DNA of 64,000 nucleotides, from the NCBI RefSeq assembly GCF_003013395.1, contig NZ_PXZM01000022.1, positions 115,364-179,363 on the forward strand. The letters run 5' to 3'. This document shows, in pieces, positions 38,460 through 45,414 of the stretch; within the stretch, counting starts at the first letter, position 1; every line of letters starts with the position of its first letter. The notes under the pieces were generated by a model. It saw nothing but the letters and a program-made list of their open reading frames with translations. It had not been told where the DNA came from and did no database searches. The DNA is from Brevibacillus fortis (lineage in GTDB: Bacteria > Bacillota > Bacilli > Brevibacillales > Brevibacillaceae). A program made the translations under genes and the position numbers.

Positions 38460-38978
38460 GTGAATCAAACTGAACGGGCACAAAGAGCCATTTCTGGTGA
38501 TGAAGACAGCTTTACGCTTCTGATCCAAGAAAGTAGAGAAAAAATATATCGCATGGCTTTTACATATGTTCGAAACAAAGAGGATGCGCTGGAAATTGTG
38601 CAGGAGACTGTCTACCGCGCTTTTATCTCCATACACAAATTGAAGCAGCCGCAATATTTCCAAACGTGGCTGATCAAAATCGCCGTCAACTGCGCCTTGG
38701 ATCACATTCGCAAAGCAAAAAAAATCGTTTACATGGATAAAGAGCATGAAGGCAACTACGAGCAGAAACCGCGGGAAGATGTCATCGACTTGCATGATGC
38801 GCTAGATCAGCTTGACGAAAAATCGCGTACGGTCATTATGCTGAGATACTTCGAAGACATGCCCATCAAGGACATTTCCGATGTGCTAGATATACCCCTC
38901 AGTTCCGTTAAATCGATCATTTACCGCGGACTGGAGAAATTGAAAGTGAACATTGGGGAGCGTGAATCTCTTGGATAA
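38460..38978 (+). CDS. ECF-family RNA polymerase sigma factor
   Basis: A 172-residue extracytoplasmic-function sigma factor. Region 2 is seen in YRMAFTYVRNKEDALEIVQETVYRAF and FQTWLIKIAVNCALDHIRK (each a standard sigma-70 region 2 segment), and region 4 in LRYFEDMPIKDISDVLDIP followed by SSVKSIIYRGLEKLK. It resembles B. subtilis SigV in style. The GTG at 38460 is the likely start, with AGGAGG 12 bases upstream, a rather long spacing. It overlaps the anti-sigma gene by eight bases. Confidence 0.88.
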   Translation: MNQTERAQRAISGDEDSFTLLIQESREKIYRMAFTYVRNKEDALEIVQETVYRAFISIHKLKQPQYFQTWLIKIAVNCALDHIRKAKKIVYMDKEHEGNYEQKPREDVIDLHDALDQLDEKSRTVIMLRYFEDMPIKDISDVLDIPLSSVKSIIYRGLEKLKVNIGERESLG

Positions 38979-39903
38979 AAAGCTGGACGATTATAAACAA
39001 GCCTATCACGATATTGAAATTCCAGAGGAGCTGGCGGCAGTCACCGAGCAAGCCATCGAACGTGGAAAGCTTCATCGAAAACATGCGAAAGCAAGAACGC
39101 GTTGGGTTAAGCACGCTGGCGTAAGCGTGGCTGCTGTCTTTGTTCTTTTCACGGTCAGCGTGAACACGATGCCCGCCTTTGCAAGTGCTTTGGAAAACGT
39201 GCCTGGTCTGGGCAAGTTGGTAAAAATTTTGCAATTCAATAAAGGCAGTGCTGGCGGCGGTACTCCTCAGGATGCCGTAGATGTTAGCTTCATTACGGTG
39301 CAGAAGCAAGGAGACCAGGAAAACATCATCTTGAACTTTACCCAAGATAATGAGGTGCAGCAGAACGCTAGCTCCTTCCACGTGAGTTTTACAGAATATC
39401 CGAATACGATGACGTTTGCTGTTGGTGGTGCGCGAAGATTTTCGGCTGTCAAAGATTTCGAGACATTGAAGCAAAGCCCATATATTGAAGATGCCTATGA
39501 GATCATTTCGTTGGATGATTCGCTTGTGCGATTTAATGTGACCTTTACGGAAGCGATTGCCTATGAGGTGAAGGAGTATAAGCAGCCAGCGCAGGTTGTA
39601 ATTACGATTTCTCCAAAAGAAGTGACGCCAGAAGAGCAGCAACCCGTGTACTCGGTGCGCACTGCTTCCGTGCCGTATGGAGAGACACTTGGGGTTATGG
39701 AGGAATCTCTCTTAGTCGCCGACAATATGCGGGTTTTGAAGGATAAACAAGGTGGATACTTTGTCGAAGCCGGTTATTATCGGACAGAAGCTGAGGCTCA
39801 GGAGAAAATGAAGCAGTTGAAGGATGAGTTTGGGGTTGTGGAGCCGTTGTTTGTAGAGAAGAGAGAGTATTTGGAGGTGCCTGGGGGGATTGTGGCGAGG
39901 TAG
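38971..39903 (+). CDS. Membrane anti-sigma factor, DUF4179/RsiV-like start
   Basis: A 310-residue protein with a cytoplasmic N-terminus of about 45 residues (LDKKLDDYKQAYHDIEIPEEL, typical of the anti-sigma partners of such ECF factors), one membrane segment at about residues 50-70 and a large outside domain. A short SPOR-like repeat region near the C-terminus (GGYFVEAGYYRTEAEAQEKM) may contact the wall. A TTG start at 38971, nine bases after GGGGAG, is preferred to TTG/GTG codons just upstream. It should hold the sigma factor inactive until an envelope signal. Confidence 0.78.
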   Translation: MDKKLDDYKQAYHDIEIPEELAAVTEQAIERGKLHRKHAKARTRWVKHAGVSVAAVFVLFTVSVNTMPAFASALENVPGLGKLVKILQFNKGSAGGGTPQDAVDVSFITVQKQGDQENIILNFTQDNEVQQNASSFHVSFTEYPNTMTFAVGGARRFSAVKDFETLKQSPYIEDAYEIISLDDSLVRFNVTFTEAIAYEVKEYKQPAQVVITISPKEVTPEEQQPVYSVRTASVPYGETLGVMEESLLVADNMRVLKDKQGGYFVEAGYYRTEAEAQEKMKQLKDEFGVVEPLFVEKREYLEVPGGIVAR

Positions 39904-40006
39904 GGTTCCCCGCCCTCTTCCCTCTTATCAATAGTCAGATTCTTCCGGGAGGATAGAAAAGCTGTGAACATGGTAGGAAAGTTCCTAGCGACTCTATATA
40001 ATAAGC

Positions 40007-40036
40007 TCTCAAGAGCGCTCTTTTCTGTTTTTTAGT
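40007..40036 (+). terminator. Possible terminator after the anti-sigma gene
   Basis: A short imperfect hairpin (AGCTCTC, AA, GAGCGCT) is followed by CTTTTCTGTTTTTT. The stem is weak. Confidence 0.4.
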
Positions 40037-40053
40037 TTGAATCGGGAGGTTTC

Positions 40054-40503
40054 ATGATGAATACCAAAACTGTTGTTTATGAAGCCAGCTATCGTGATCA
40101 ATTGGTAGATATTTGGTATCGTGCTGTTTGCCGTACTCACCATTTTTTGACGAAAGAAGATATTGAGTTTTATAAAAACATGGTAAAAAATGAAGCACTA
40201 TCTGCCGTTGAGGTATGGATGGAACTAAACGAAAAGAAAGAGCCTGTTGGCTTTATTGGTCTTGATGGAACGAAAATCGAAATGCTGTTCGTTGATCCAG
40301 AATACCACGGAAAGGGTATTGGCAGCAGATTACTCGAACATGCAGAACACAAGTATGGCCCGAATCTGAAAGTAGATGTCAACGAGCAAAACGAAGAAGC
40401 TCACGCCTTCTACAAACGGTATGGGTTTGTACAAACAGGACGATCTGAACTGGATGGTTCGGGAAGGCCGTTTCCTTTGGTTCATTTAGATTTACAACGT
40501 TAA
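40054..40503 (+). CDS. GNAT-family N-acetyltransferase
   Basis: A 149-residue acetyltransferase. The acetyl-CoA loop is in EMLFVDPEYHGKGIGSRLLEHA, and the C-terminal part NEQNEEAHAFYKRYGFVQTGRSELD fits YjaB-type GNAT enzymes. Two adjacent ATG codons follow GGGAGG at four and seven bases; the second (40057) is the better spaced. It is a single plus-strand gene, convergent with the peptide gene. The substrate is unknown. Confidence 0.88.
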   Translation: MMNTKTVVYEASYRDQLVDIWYRAVCRTHHFLTKEDIEFYKNMVKNEALSAVEVWMELNEKKEPVGFIGLDGTKIEMLFVDPEYHGKGIGSRLLEHAEHKYGPNLKVDVNEQNEEAHAFYKRYGFVQTGRSELDGSGRPFPLVHLDLQR

Positions 40504-40516
40504 TTTTCGGTTTTTC

Positions 40517-40572
40517 AAAAAACAAGACTGTCTCCGGTAGTAGATTCTCTACTTGCGAGACAGTCTTGCTCT
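40517..40572 (-). terminator. Terminator of the Cys-rich peptide gene; repeat copy A
   Basis: On the minus strand GAGCAAGACTGTCTC and GAGACAGTCTTG flank a loop that contains a nested GTAGA/TCTAC hairpin, followed by TTTTTT. An almost identical element occurs at 62745-62800, sharing both 16-base outer arms. Confidence 0.85.
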
Positions 40573-40590
40573 ACTTATGTGTCTTGAAAA

Positions 40591-40689
40591 CTACCAAGGG
40601 CATTCACACAGAGGGCCATTTCTTACGCATCCTTTTTGGCATCCTGCAAATGCACTTGCTCCGAGCTTTTGGAGTAATTTCTTGAACAT
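40591..40689 (-). CDS. 32-residue cationic peptide with four cysteines (putative bacteriocin or signal peptide precursor)
   Basis: This gene is too short for routine prediction. It encodes 32 residues that begin MFKKLLQKLG and end in LCECPW, with cysteines at 17, 21, 28 and 30 (spacing C-x3-C-x6-C-x-C) and a net positive charge of about +4. The start is backed by AGAGGTGATAAGC directly before ATG. It has its own promoter (40733-40761) and terminator (40517-40572). It lies 87 bases after an operon for a membrane thioredoxin, an ABC exporter and a MauE-like protein. The first 16 residues could be an amphipathic leader. The double-glycine cleavage motif is absent, in line with the exporter lacking a C39 peptidase. 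A FAGC sequence before Cys17 faintly resembles a lipobox. I do not recognise a family. Confidence 0.75.
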   Translation of the reverse strand: MFKKLLQKLGASAFAGCQKGCVRNGPLCECPW

Positions 40690-40732
40690 GCTTATCACCT
40701 CTTTTTTTTACATAATTTGTATCAACAGGAAT

Positions 40733-40770
40733 ATAATACATTACTTATATGAAAATTGAAAGCGTTTTCT
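40733..40770 (-). promoter_or_regulatory. Promoter of the Cys-rich peptide gene with overlapping cre-like box
   Basis: On the minus strand TTTCAA (40756-40761) and TATTAT (40733-40738) lie 17 bases apart. A near-perfect palindromic cre-like box, TGAAAGCGTTTTCT on the plus strand (40757-40770, 13 of 14 consensus positions in either orientation), covers the -35, which suggests CcpA-mediated catabolite repression of the peptide. Confidence 0.55.
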
Positions 40771-40776
40771 GAAATT

Positions 40777-40944
40777 TCAAGAAGTAATATTTTTGTCGCT
40801 TCTTCTACTATTCTCTTCTGCTGCTTCCATTTTGTTAATGAACGTCCCGAGTACCTTTAATACTTGAAACAAGACGACCAAAATCGCGATGACCGTCACC
40901 CATAATACCCCGAACCCAATCATCCAGCCTGTAGACATCTTCAT
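40777..40944 (-). CDS. 55-residue single-helix membrane protein, possible immunity or accessory peptide
   Basis: The protein has one long hydrophobic helix (about residues 7-33) followed by a charged cytoplasmic tail rich in Glu, Lys and Arg. Its ATG at 40944 overlaps the stop of the MauE-like gene by four bases (ATGA); a second ATG two codons on is also possible. It is the last gene of the thioredoxin-ABC-MauE operon and lies just before the peptide gene. Small membrane proteins in this position often give self-immunity to bacteriocins, but that is inference from context; no family is recognised. Confidence 0.6.
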   Translation of the reverse strand: MKMSTGWMIGFGVLWVTVIAILVVLFQVLKVLGTFINKMEAAEENSRRSDKNITS

Positions 40945-41501
40945 CCCTGCCTTTTTCGCAAAATTTGTTGGAACGTACTGATTTCTCCGCCAATAGCCAT
41001 GAGCAGTGAGATGCACACACTCGAAAAGACGATAGCAATTACCCAATTGGCGATTTCGAAACTGCCAGACGATAGATAATGGTCAACACTCGCCCAGCCC
41101 CCGCTCCATTGCCCCACATAGACGGCCAGACTGATGAATACGAGGTTACGCAAAACAAGCTTCCACGATAAAAAATGGTTTCCCGCCATTCCGCCGCACC
41201 CGCAAGAAGTTTTTCTTCTGCCTCTTGCTAGATTAATACTGATCGCGAGTGTGTACGCCCCCAGCAACAAAATCGCTAGTGACAATCCCAGCGTTGTAAA
41301 AAGACCAAGCGACAAGGAAATCGCTACGGCGGCTTGCAGCCCCAGATCAAGATACGTAAAGCTTTTTGACCACGGATAAGGGATAATCTGATAGGCCCGC
41401 ACAATGGACAAATGCGTGGCAATATCGCTTATTTTCGAGACAAACGTACTGAGAAATAAAAATGCGAGAATCAGCCGAAACAGCAGACCAAGCTCTTCCA
41501 T
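40941..41501 (-). CDS. MauE/DoxX-like redox-associated membrane protein
   Basis: A 186-residue membrane protein with about five helices. It resembles MauE (methylamine utilisation) by the helix layout and the loop KTSCGCGGMAGNHFLSWKLV, with redox-type cysteines C100 and C102. MauE works with the thioredoxin-like MauD to form disulfides in exported proteins, and VKOR-like or DsbB-like electron transfer has been suggested for this group. Here it is encoded with a TlpA/MauD-like thioredoxin and an exporter, next to a Cys-rich peptide. AAGGAGGGG lies before the ATG. It follows the ABC gene by 15 bases. Confidence 0.82.
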   Translation of the reverse strand: MEELGLLFRLILAFLFLSTFVSKISDIATHLSIVRAYQIIPYPWSKSFTYLDLGLQAAVAISLSLGLFTTLGLSLAILLLGAYTLAISINLARGRRKTSCGCGGMAGNHFLSWKLVLRNLVFISLAVYVGQWSGGWASVDHYLSSGSFEIANWVIAIVFSSVCISLLMAIGGEISTFQQILRKRQG

Positions 41502-41516
41502 AATTCCCCTCCTTCG

Positions 41517-43301
41517 TTACGCGAACCATTTCGCTTGCATGCCGTACATGCGCGAATATTCTCCGTTTGCATCCATTAGCTCATCATGATGCCCCACCTC
41601 TATCAGCTGACCCTGCTTCATGACAAAAATCCGATCCGCCATTCTTGCTGCTGCCATCCGATGGGAAATAAAAATCGCCGTTTTGTTCTGTGTGAGAGAA
41701 TCAAACTGCTGAAATACTTCCAGCTCTGCCTGTGGATCAAGTGCAGCCGTAGGCTCGTCCAGAATAAAAATCTCGCCTCTTCTGTACAAAGCCCGCGCCA
41801 ACGCGATCTTCTGCCACTGCCCGCCTGACAGGTCTTCGCCGTCCTGTAGCGTCCGACCTAATATCGTATCGTATCCACTGGGAAGCTTGCGAATAAAGGT
41901 ATCTGCACCGGTTTCAACCGCTACTTGCCTCATCTGCGCGGGATTGATTTCCTGCGTCACTCTCCCAATGGTGATGTTCTCTCCAGCAGTGAAATTGTAC
42001 CGAATAAAGTCTTGGAAAATGACTGTAATATTTCGTTGCAAGTCGGAAATATCAAGCTCATGAATCGACTGATTGTCGAACAAAATATTCCCAGAATGGA
42101 TCGGATAAAGCCCCATCAAGCATTTGACGAGCGTCGTTTTTCCAGAGCCATTATCGCCGACAATCGCAATACGCTCCCCAGGCTTGATCGTAAAGGAAAC
42201 TTCGTTGATCACATTGCGCTCCATTTTGGGATAGCAAAACGAAACCCGATCAAACGTAATTCCAGATTGCAGCTTGCTGGGAAACTCCGCTTTGCCAGTG
42301 AGCTGCGGAATCGTTTTATCCTCGTATTCCAGAAAGTCAAACAGATCAGCAATGTACAAGCATCTGTTGACGATATGTGCGAGATTAAAGGTCATGAGCG
42401 AAAGTATCTGTTGTGTATTTTGTACCGCTTGTGCAATCGCTACAAAGTCCCCTACCTTCAGGGCGCTCGCACGAAGCAGCGATACGACCAATCCCAAGCA
42501 GCCAATATACATCGAGGAGGTGAAGATTCCCGAGAAAATCAGTGCTTTTTCCCTGCGGTGGAGCAGACGAAGTACCTCTTTCATATTTTTCAAATACAGT
42601 CGAGACCATCTTCCTAGCAAAAAGTCCTTTAGCTGAAACAGTCGGACCTCTTTGGAACTGTCGCGCTCATTTAAGATCGAGCTTATGTAAGAGGCTTCGC
42701 GAATCTCTGGCGTCTGTAGCCTTGCGAGAAAATATTCCGACATACCAAATTTGATTTGGACAATTAGCAGCGGGATCACGGCCAGCAAGCTCATCACTGC
42801 CAGTCCCCAGTGAATGCTAAGCAAAAACACCGCATAGGAAATCAGAGTAATCAGATTTTTACCAAGATCCAATACCCTTTCCACAGGGTCCAGAAAGCGT
42901 TCCCCCATTGCCTCTGCCCGAATGCGGTGGTGGTGGTTGTAAAATTCCGGATCATCGAAATAAGAGAGCGGAACAGACGCTGCTTTCTTTGCTACCAAAT
43001 GCTCCAAATGATATTCCAGCCTTTGCTCCGTATGGGCATCGAGAATACGCAAGATCGTTTCCAACGCATTGGTCACCAGCGTCACGGAAAACAATCCCGC
43101 CAGCAGCCAAAGCAATGGAAGGTAATCATCCGTCTGATCCAGCGCAATCGCCGTAACCTCGTTCACCATTTCTTTCATGATCCAGATTGATGCCAATGGG
43201 GAAAATGCTAGGATGATTCTGAGGGCAATGGAGCAAATGAGCCATAGCTTGCCGTGTGCCCAAATTAATCGAACCGTTTTTGCAAAATAGGAGCGTGTCA
43301 T
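41517..43301 (-). CDS. ABC exporter (fused membrane and ATPase domains), no C39 peptidase
   Basis: A 594-residue half-transporter of the lantibiotic/peptide exporter type. Six membrane helices fill residues 1 to about 320. The ATPase domain has Walker A GDNGSGKTT (382-390), the signature DLSGGQWQK, Walker B IFILDEPTAALD and the H-loop FISHRMAAA. The N-terminus begins straight at the first helix, so the peptidase that cleaves double-glycine leaders is absent. The ATG overlaps the thioredoxin gene stop by four bases. The likely cargo is the 32-residue peptide, by context only. Confidence 0.88.
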   Translation of the reverse strand: MTRSYFAKTVRLIWAHGKLWLICSIALRIILAFSPLASIWIMKEMVNEVTAIALDQTDDYLPLLWLLAGLFSVTLVTNALETILRILDAHTEQRLEYHLEHLVAKKAASVPLSYFDDPEFYNHHHRIRAEAMGERFLDPVERVLDLGKNLITLISYAVFLLSIHWGLAVMSLLAVIPLLIVQIKFGMSEYFLARLQTPEIREASYISSILNERDSSKEVRLFQLKDFLLGRWSRLYLKNMKEVLRLLHRREKALIFSGIFTSSMYIGCLGLVVSLLRASALKVGDFVAIAQAVQNTQQILSLMTFNLAHIVNRCLYIADLFDFLEYEDKTIPQLTGKAEFPSKLQSGITFDRVSFCYPKMERNVINEVSFTIKPGERIAIVGDNGSGKTTLVKCLMGLYPIHSGNILFDNQSIHELDISDLQRNITVIFQDFIRYNFTAGENITIGRVTQEINPAQMRQVAVETGADTFIRKLPSGYDTILGRTLQDGEDLSGGQWQKIALARALYRRGEIFILDEPTAALDPQAELEVFQQFDSLTQNKTAIFISHRMAAARMADRIFVMKQGQLIEVGHHDELMDANGEYSRMYGMQAKWFA

Positions 43302-43831
43302 GCTGGTTCACCTGCTAGCGCCAAGAGCTTCTTTTTGATTTCCACAGCGGTTATTGGTTTGGCACGAATGACGTCCTGTTCGTCGATTACGAAAATGCTT
43401 GGGAAATGATTGATCTTGTATGCTTCCAGCATGGGTTCGTTGCCGATCAGTACAGGGATCCCGGATATGTTGTTTTCTTGCAGCCATCGGGATGTGGATA
43501 TGTGCTCGGATTCTGTTGAGATAATAACGGATGCCTCTGTGAGTACCTCTCCCTCTGACAATAGTTCGTGCACATGATTGGCACAGTGCCCGCAGCCTGT
43601 ATGGGTGAAGTTTACGATTAGTGGGCGGGGCAGATCATTTAGTTGTTGTTCTTGACCGTTTAGTGTAAGGAAAGGTAGTGATTTTAGTTTGGTGCCGATT
43701 GCTGGTCCGGTTTCTGGGATGAAAGGGTGGAAGTGATGGACCTGTCTCTGGGTTTGTTTTAATAGAGTGAGAAGTTTTGCCAGTATGAAGGCAAAGATAA
43801 GTAGAAAGATCAGGTTTATGGCTATGAGCAA
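43298..43831 (-). CDS. Membrane-anchored TlpA/MauD-like thioredoxin
   Basis: A 177-residue protein with an N-terminal membrane anchor (residues 2-23) and an extracytoplasmic thioredoxin fold. The active site is CGHC at residues 80-83 in FTHTGCGHCANHVHEL, and the cis-Pro loop is in HFPSIFVID. CGHC is the motif of oxidising or isomerising enzymes such as protein disulfide isomerase. The start is TTG at 43831, ten bases after AAGGGG; no better start exists in this frame. It is the first gene of the operon. Confidence 0.85.
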   Translation of the reverse strand: MLIAINLIFLLIFAFILAKLLTLLKQTQRQVHHFHPFIPETGPAIGTKLKSLPFLTLNGQEQQLNDLPRPLIVNFTHTGCGHCANHVHELLSEGEVLTEASVIISTESEHISTSRWLQENNISGIPVLIGNEPMLEAYKINHFPSIFVIDEQDVIRAKPITAVEIKKKLLALAGEPA

Positions 43832-44040
43832 ATCTATCGATCCCCTTCCATGCGACTCGAGATAATACGAGAGGCGTAACGTATTTTTACAGAGAAAATA
43901 CCATAATATTCTAATTTTGTCATTGTTTTATGTTTCGAATGTGTTTGTTGGTAGAAAAAGTTTTGTCCTTACAATGATCAGTTTGCTTCGGATAAATTCC
44001 ATTTTTACCATTTTTGGTTAATAAGGAACTATATAGCCCC
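43832..44040. other. Promoter region of the thioredoxin-ABC-MauE operon
   Basis: No gene is seen. On the minus strand TATTAT near 43862 could be a -10 with a weak TGTAAA 18 bases upstream. The sequence becomes clearly AT-rich from about 43900, which marks the border to the toxin island. Confidence 0.35.
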
Positions 44041-44084
44041 CAAAAAAGAAAAGCCATAGAAGGAAATGGATTCCCTATATGGCC
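44041..44084 (-). terminator. Terminator of the 44088 gene
   Basis: The minus strand reads GCCATATAGGGAA, a short loop, and TTTCCTTCTATGGC, then TTTTCTTTTTT. The stem has a few mismatches. Confidence 0.75.
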
Positions 44085-44087
44085 AAA

Positions 44088-44525
44088 CTATTGCCTTGCT
44101 TCAATGATACTACTTTCTCTTTTTAATGTTGTTTTATTGAAATAGAATGATTGACCTGTTTGTTTATCTAAGTTTTCCGCCATGGTGGTTACCTCACAAC
44201 TGAGTGAAATGTACCGTGCCATCCAAAGTGAAATGTCGAACATTCGGTCATTAAATACTTCTTGGAATGAATCAGTAGTAGTTGCTCCAAGGAAGTATTG
44301 ATAATCAGGCCACTTTTCACTATCATGTATGCTTCTTAATTCAACATCAAAGCCTAAAACCTCATAGTAACCCACTAAATCATTAGGTTCATCCTCCATA
44401 TTTTCATATCTTATTTCAGGTATATTTAGTCCTTTTTCTATTTTTGAGCCTAAGTCTTGCAAAGAACCTTCGTATTGAATGAATACCTTTGAATAAGCAC
44501 CATATACTTTGTCTGCCATTTGCAT
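44088..44525 (-). CDS. Putative orphan immunity protein
   Basis: A 145-residue acidic cytoplasmic protein without signal or membrane segment; no family is recognised with certainty. The ATG at 44525 follows AGGAGGAGG. Its size, acidity, AT-rich base use and place right after a severed toxin tail (44538-44660) fit an immunity protein whose toxin has been lost. A strong terminator follows. It would still protect against siblings that carry the intact toxin. A different cytoplasmic role cannot be excluded. Confidence 0.6.
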   Translation of the reverse strand: MQMADKVYGAYSKVFIQYEGSLQDLGSKIEKGLNIPEIRYENMEDEPNDLVGYYEVLGFDVELRSIHDSEKWPDYQYFLGATTTDSFQEVFNDRMFDISLWMARYISLSCEVTTMAENLDKQTGQSFYFNKTTLKRESSIIEARQ

Positions 44526-44537
44526 GTTCGCCTCCTC

Positions 44538-44660
44538 CTATTTACTTGATGGCTTAAATTTAATTGAGAAACCCTCTTTATGCGGCTTAAGCCCTTCAAA
44601 TCCCGGCGTCTCTGAGAGGATTTTTCTAAATTCGGGATTAGCTTTTAGACTATTACCAAA
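44538..44660 (-). pseudogene. Severed C-terminal tail of a polymorphic toxin
   Basis: A 41-codon open stretch on the minus strand, ending in a stop codon 12 bases before the start of the 44088 gene. It reads as protein (NPEFRKILSETPGFEGLKP in the middle, ending in FKPSSK) but has no start or RBS, and a TAA stands directly in front. Its base use and spacing are like those of an Rhs toxin end just before an immunity gene. It is read as the last 40 residues of a displaced toxin tip. Confidence 0.55.
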
Positions 44661-44936
44661 TTACTCGTACAAAATATCACTTTCTATTTATTTGAACCGG
44701 CACGTTACCGGATTCTTTTTAACCTTACATGGTTAATAGTAGGTACACCATACTGTTTAGTTGCGAATGACTTTGTGGGTTGTGGCAAGTAGGTAGACTT
44801 TTATCTGGATGAGCACGGGCTCAGTTGCTGTTTAATGGAATAAGATGAATCTAAGGTAAGTTTTTCACGAGAAAAAACGGTGGTAACTTTGGTAAAAATA
44901 GTAGAGATGATAGAGGAATTAGGGTAACTTTTTGTA
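44661..44936. other. Non-coding stretch in the toxin island
   Basis: AT-rich sequence without an open frame of note. It presumably holds degraded toxin or insertion-sequence DNA, but nothing could be identified. Confidence 0.5.
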
Positions 44937-45046
44937 GCTTTCTACGTGCGCACATCTCATTTCATGAAAACTATGTACGAGTATTACAAGGGTTATGTTC
45001 CCACTATAGAGATAAAAAGGTTCATTCGGCACTGGGTAGCCCCACC
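44937..45046 (+). mobile_element. Degraded C-terminal tail of an IS3-type transposase
   Basis: A plus-strand frame reads YRDKKVHSALGSPT, like the end of the integrase core in IS3/IS150-type transposases (Y-N-x2-R-x-HS-x-LG-x2-SP). The frame extends back at least to FLRAHISFHENYVRV but no start, upstream domain or clear terminal repeats are seen. It is a short relic. Confidence 0.4.
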
Positions 45047-45090
45047 AAAAAAAGAAACCTTAAAAGGCTTACGCCTATCAAGGTTTCCTT
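45046..45090 (-). terminator. Terminator of the Rhs-immunity transcript
   Basis: The minus strand forms AAACCTT, an inner GGC/GCC hairpin, and AAGGTTT, followed by CTTTTTTT. It lies 20 bases after the Imm53-like gene and closes the proposed giant-RCC1-Rhs-immunity transcript. Confidence 0.78.
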
Positions 45091-45109
45091 AGTTAATACG
45101 AAAATAGAT

Positions 45110-45412
45110 CTAATTTGTGTCTAGGCTTGAAGCCCACTGTCTAAAACAAGTCAATATTTCTTCTAAATTCCTTACTCCACCTGCACCATGAAATACTCCA
45201 TCCCTGACTATACAGTAATACCAATCTTCTTCATCTCTTTCAACTTCTATTGAATTAAAATTTTCATGTTCTAAATTTGTTTCAACTATATTAATTTCAA
45301 CAGACCAACCTGGATTATCTACAGTGTCGATCTTCACTCCAAAGTTATGCTCCCAATCACCGTTACAGTTTTGAAAATACCAATCTTGAAGCCATCTTAA
45401 TGTATCCATCAT
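45110..45412 (-). CDS. Imm53-like immunity protein
   Basis: A 100-residue acidic protein that resembles immunity family Imm53: LRWLQDWYFQNCNGDWEHNFG, DNPGWSVEINI and a final VRNLEEILTCFRQW. It starts three bases after the stop of the Rhs toxin gene, the usual place for a cognate immunity gene. Two neighbouring ATG codons follow AGAGGTAGAG. It should bind and block the toxin tip of the Rhs protein in the cytoplasm. Confidence 0.8.
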   Translation of the reverse strand: MMDTLRWLQDWYFQNCNGDWEHNFGVKIDTVDNPGWSVEINIVETNLEHENFNSIEVERDEEDWYYCIVRDGVFHGAGGVRNLEEILTCFRQWASSLDTN

Positions 45413-45414
45413 CT

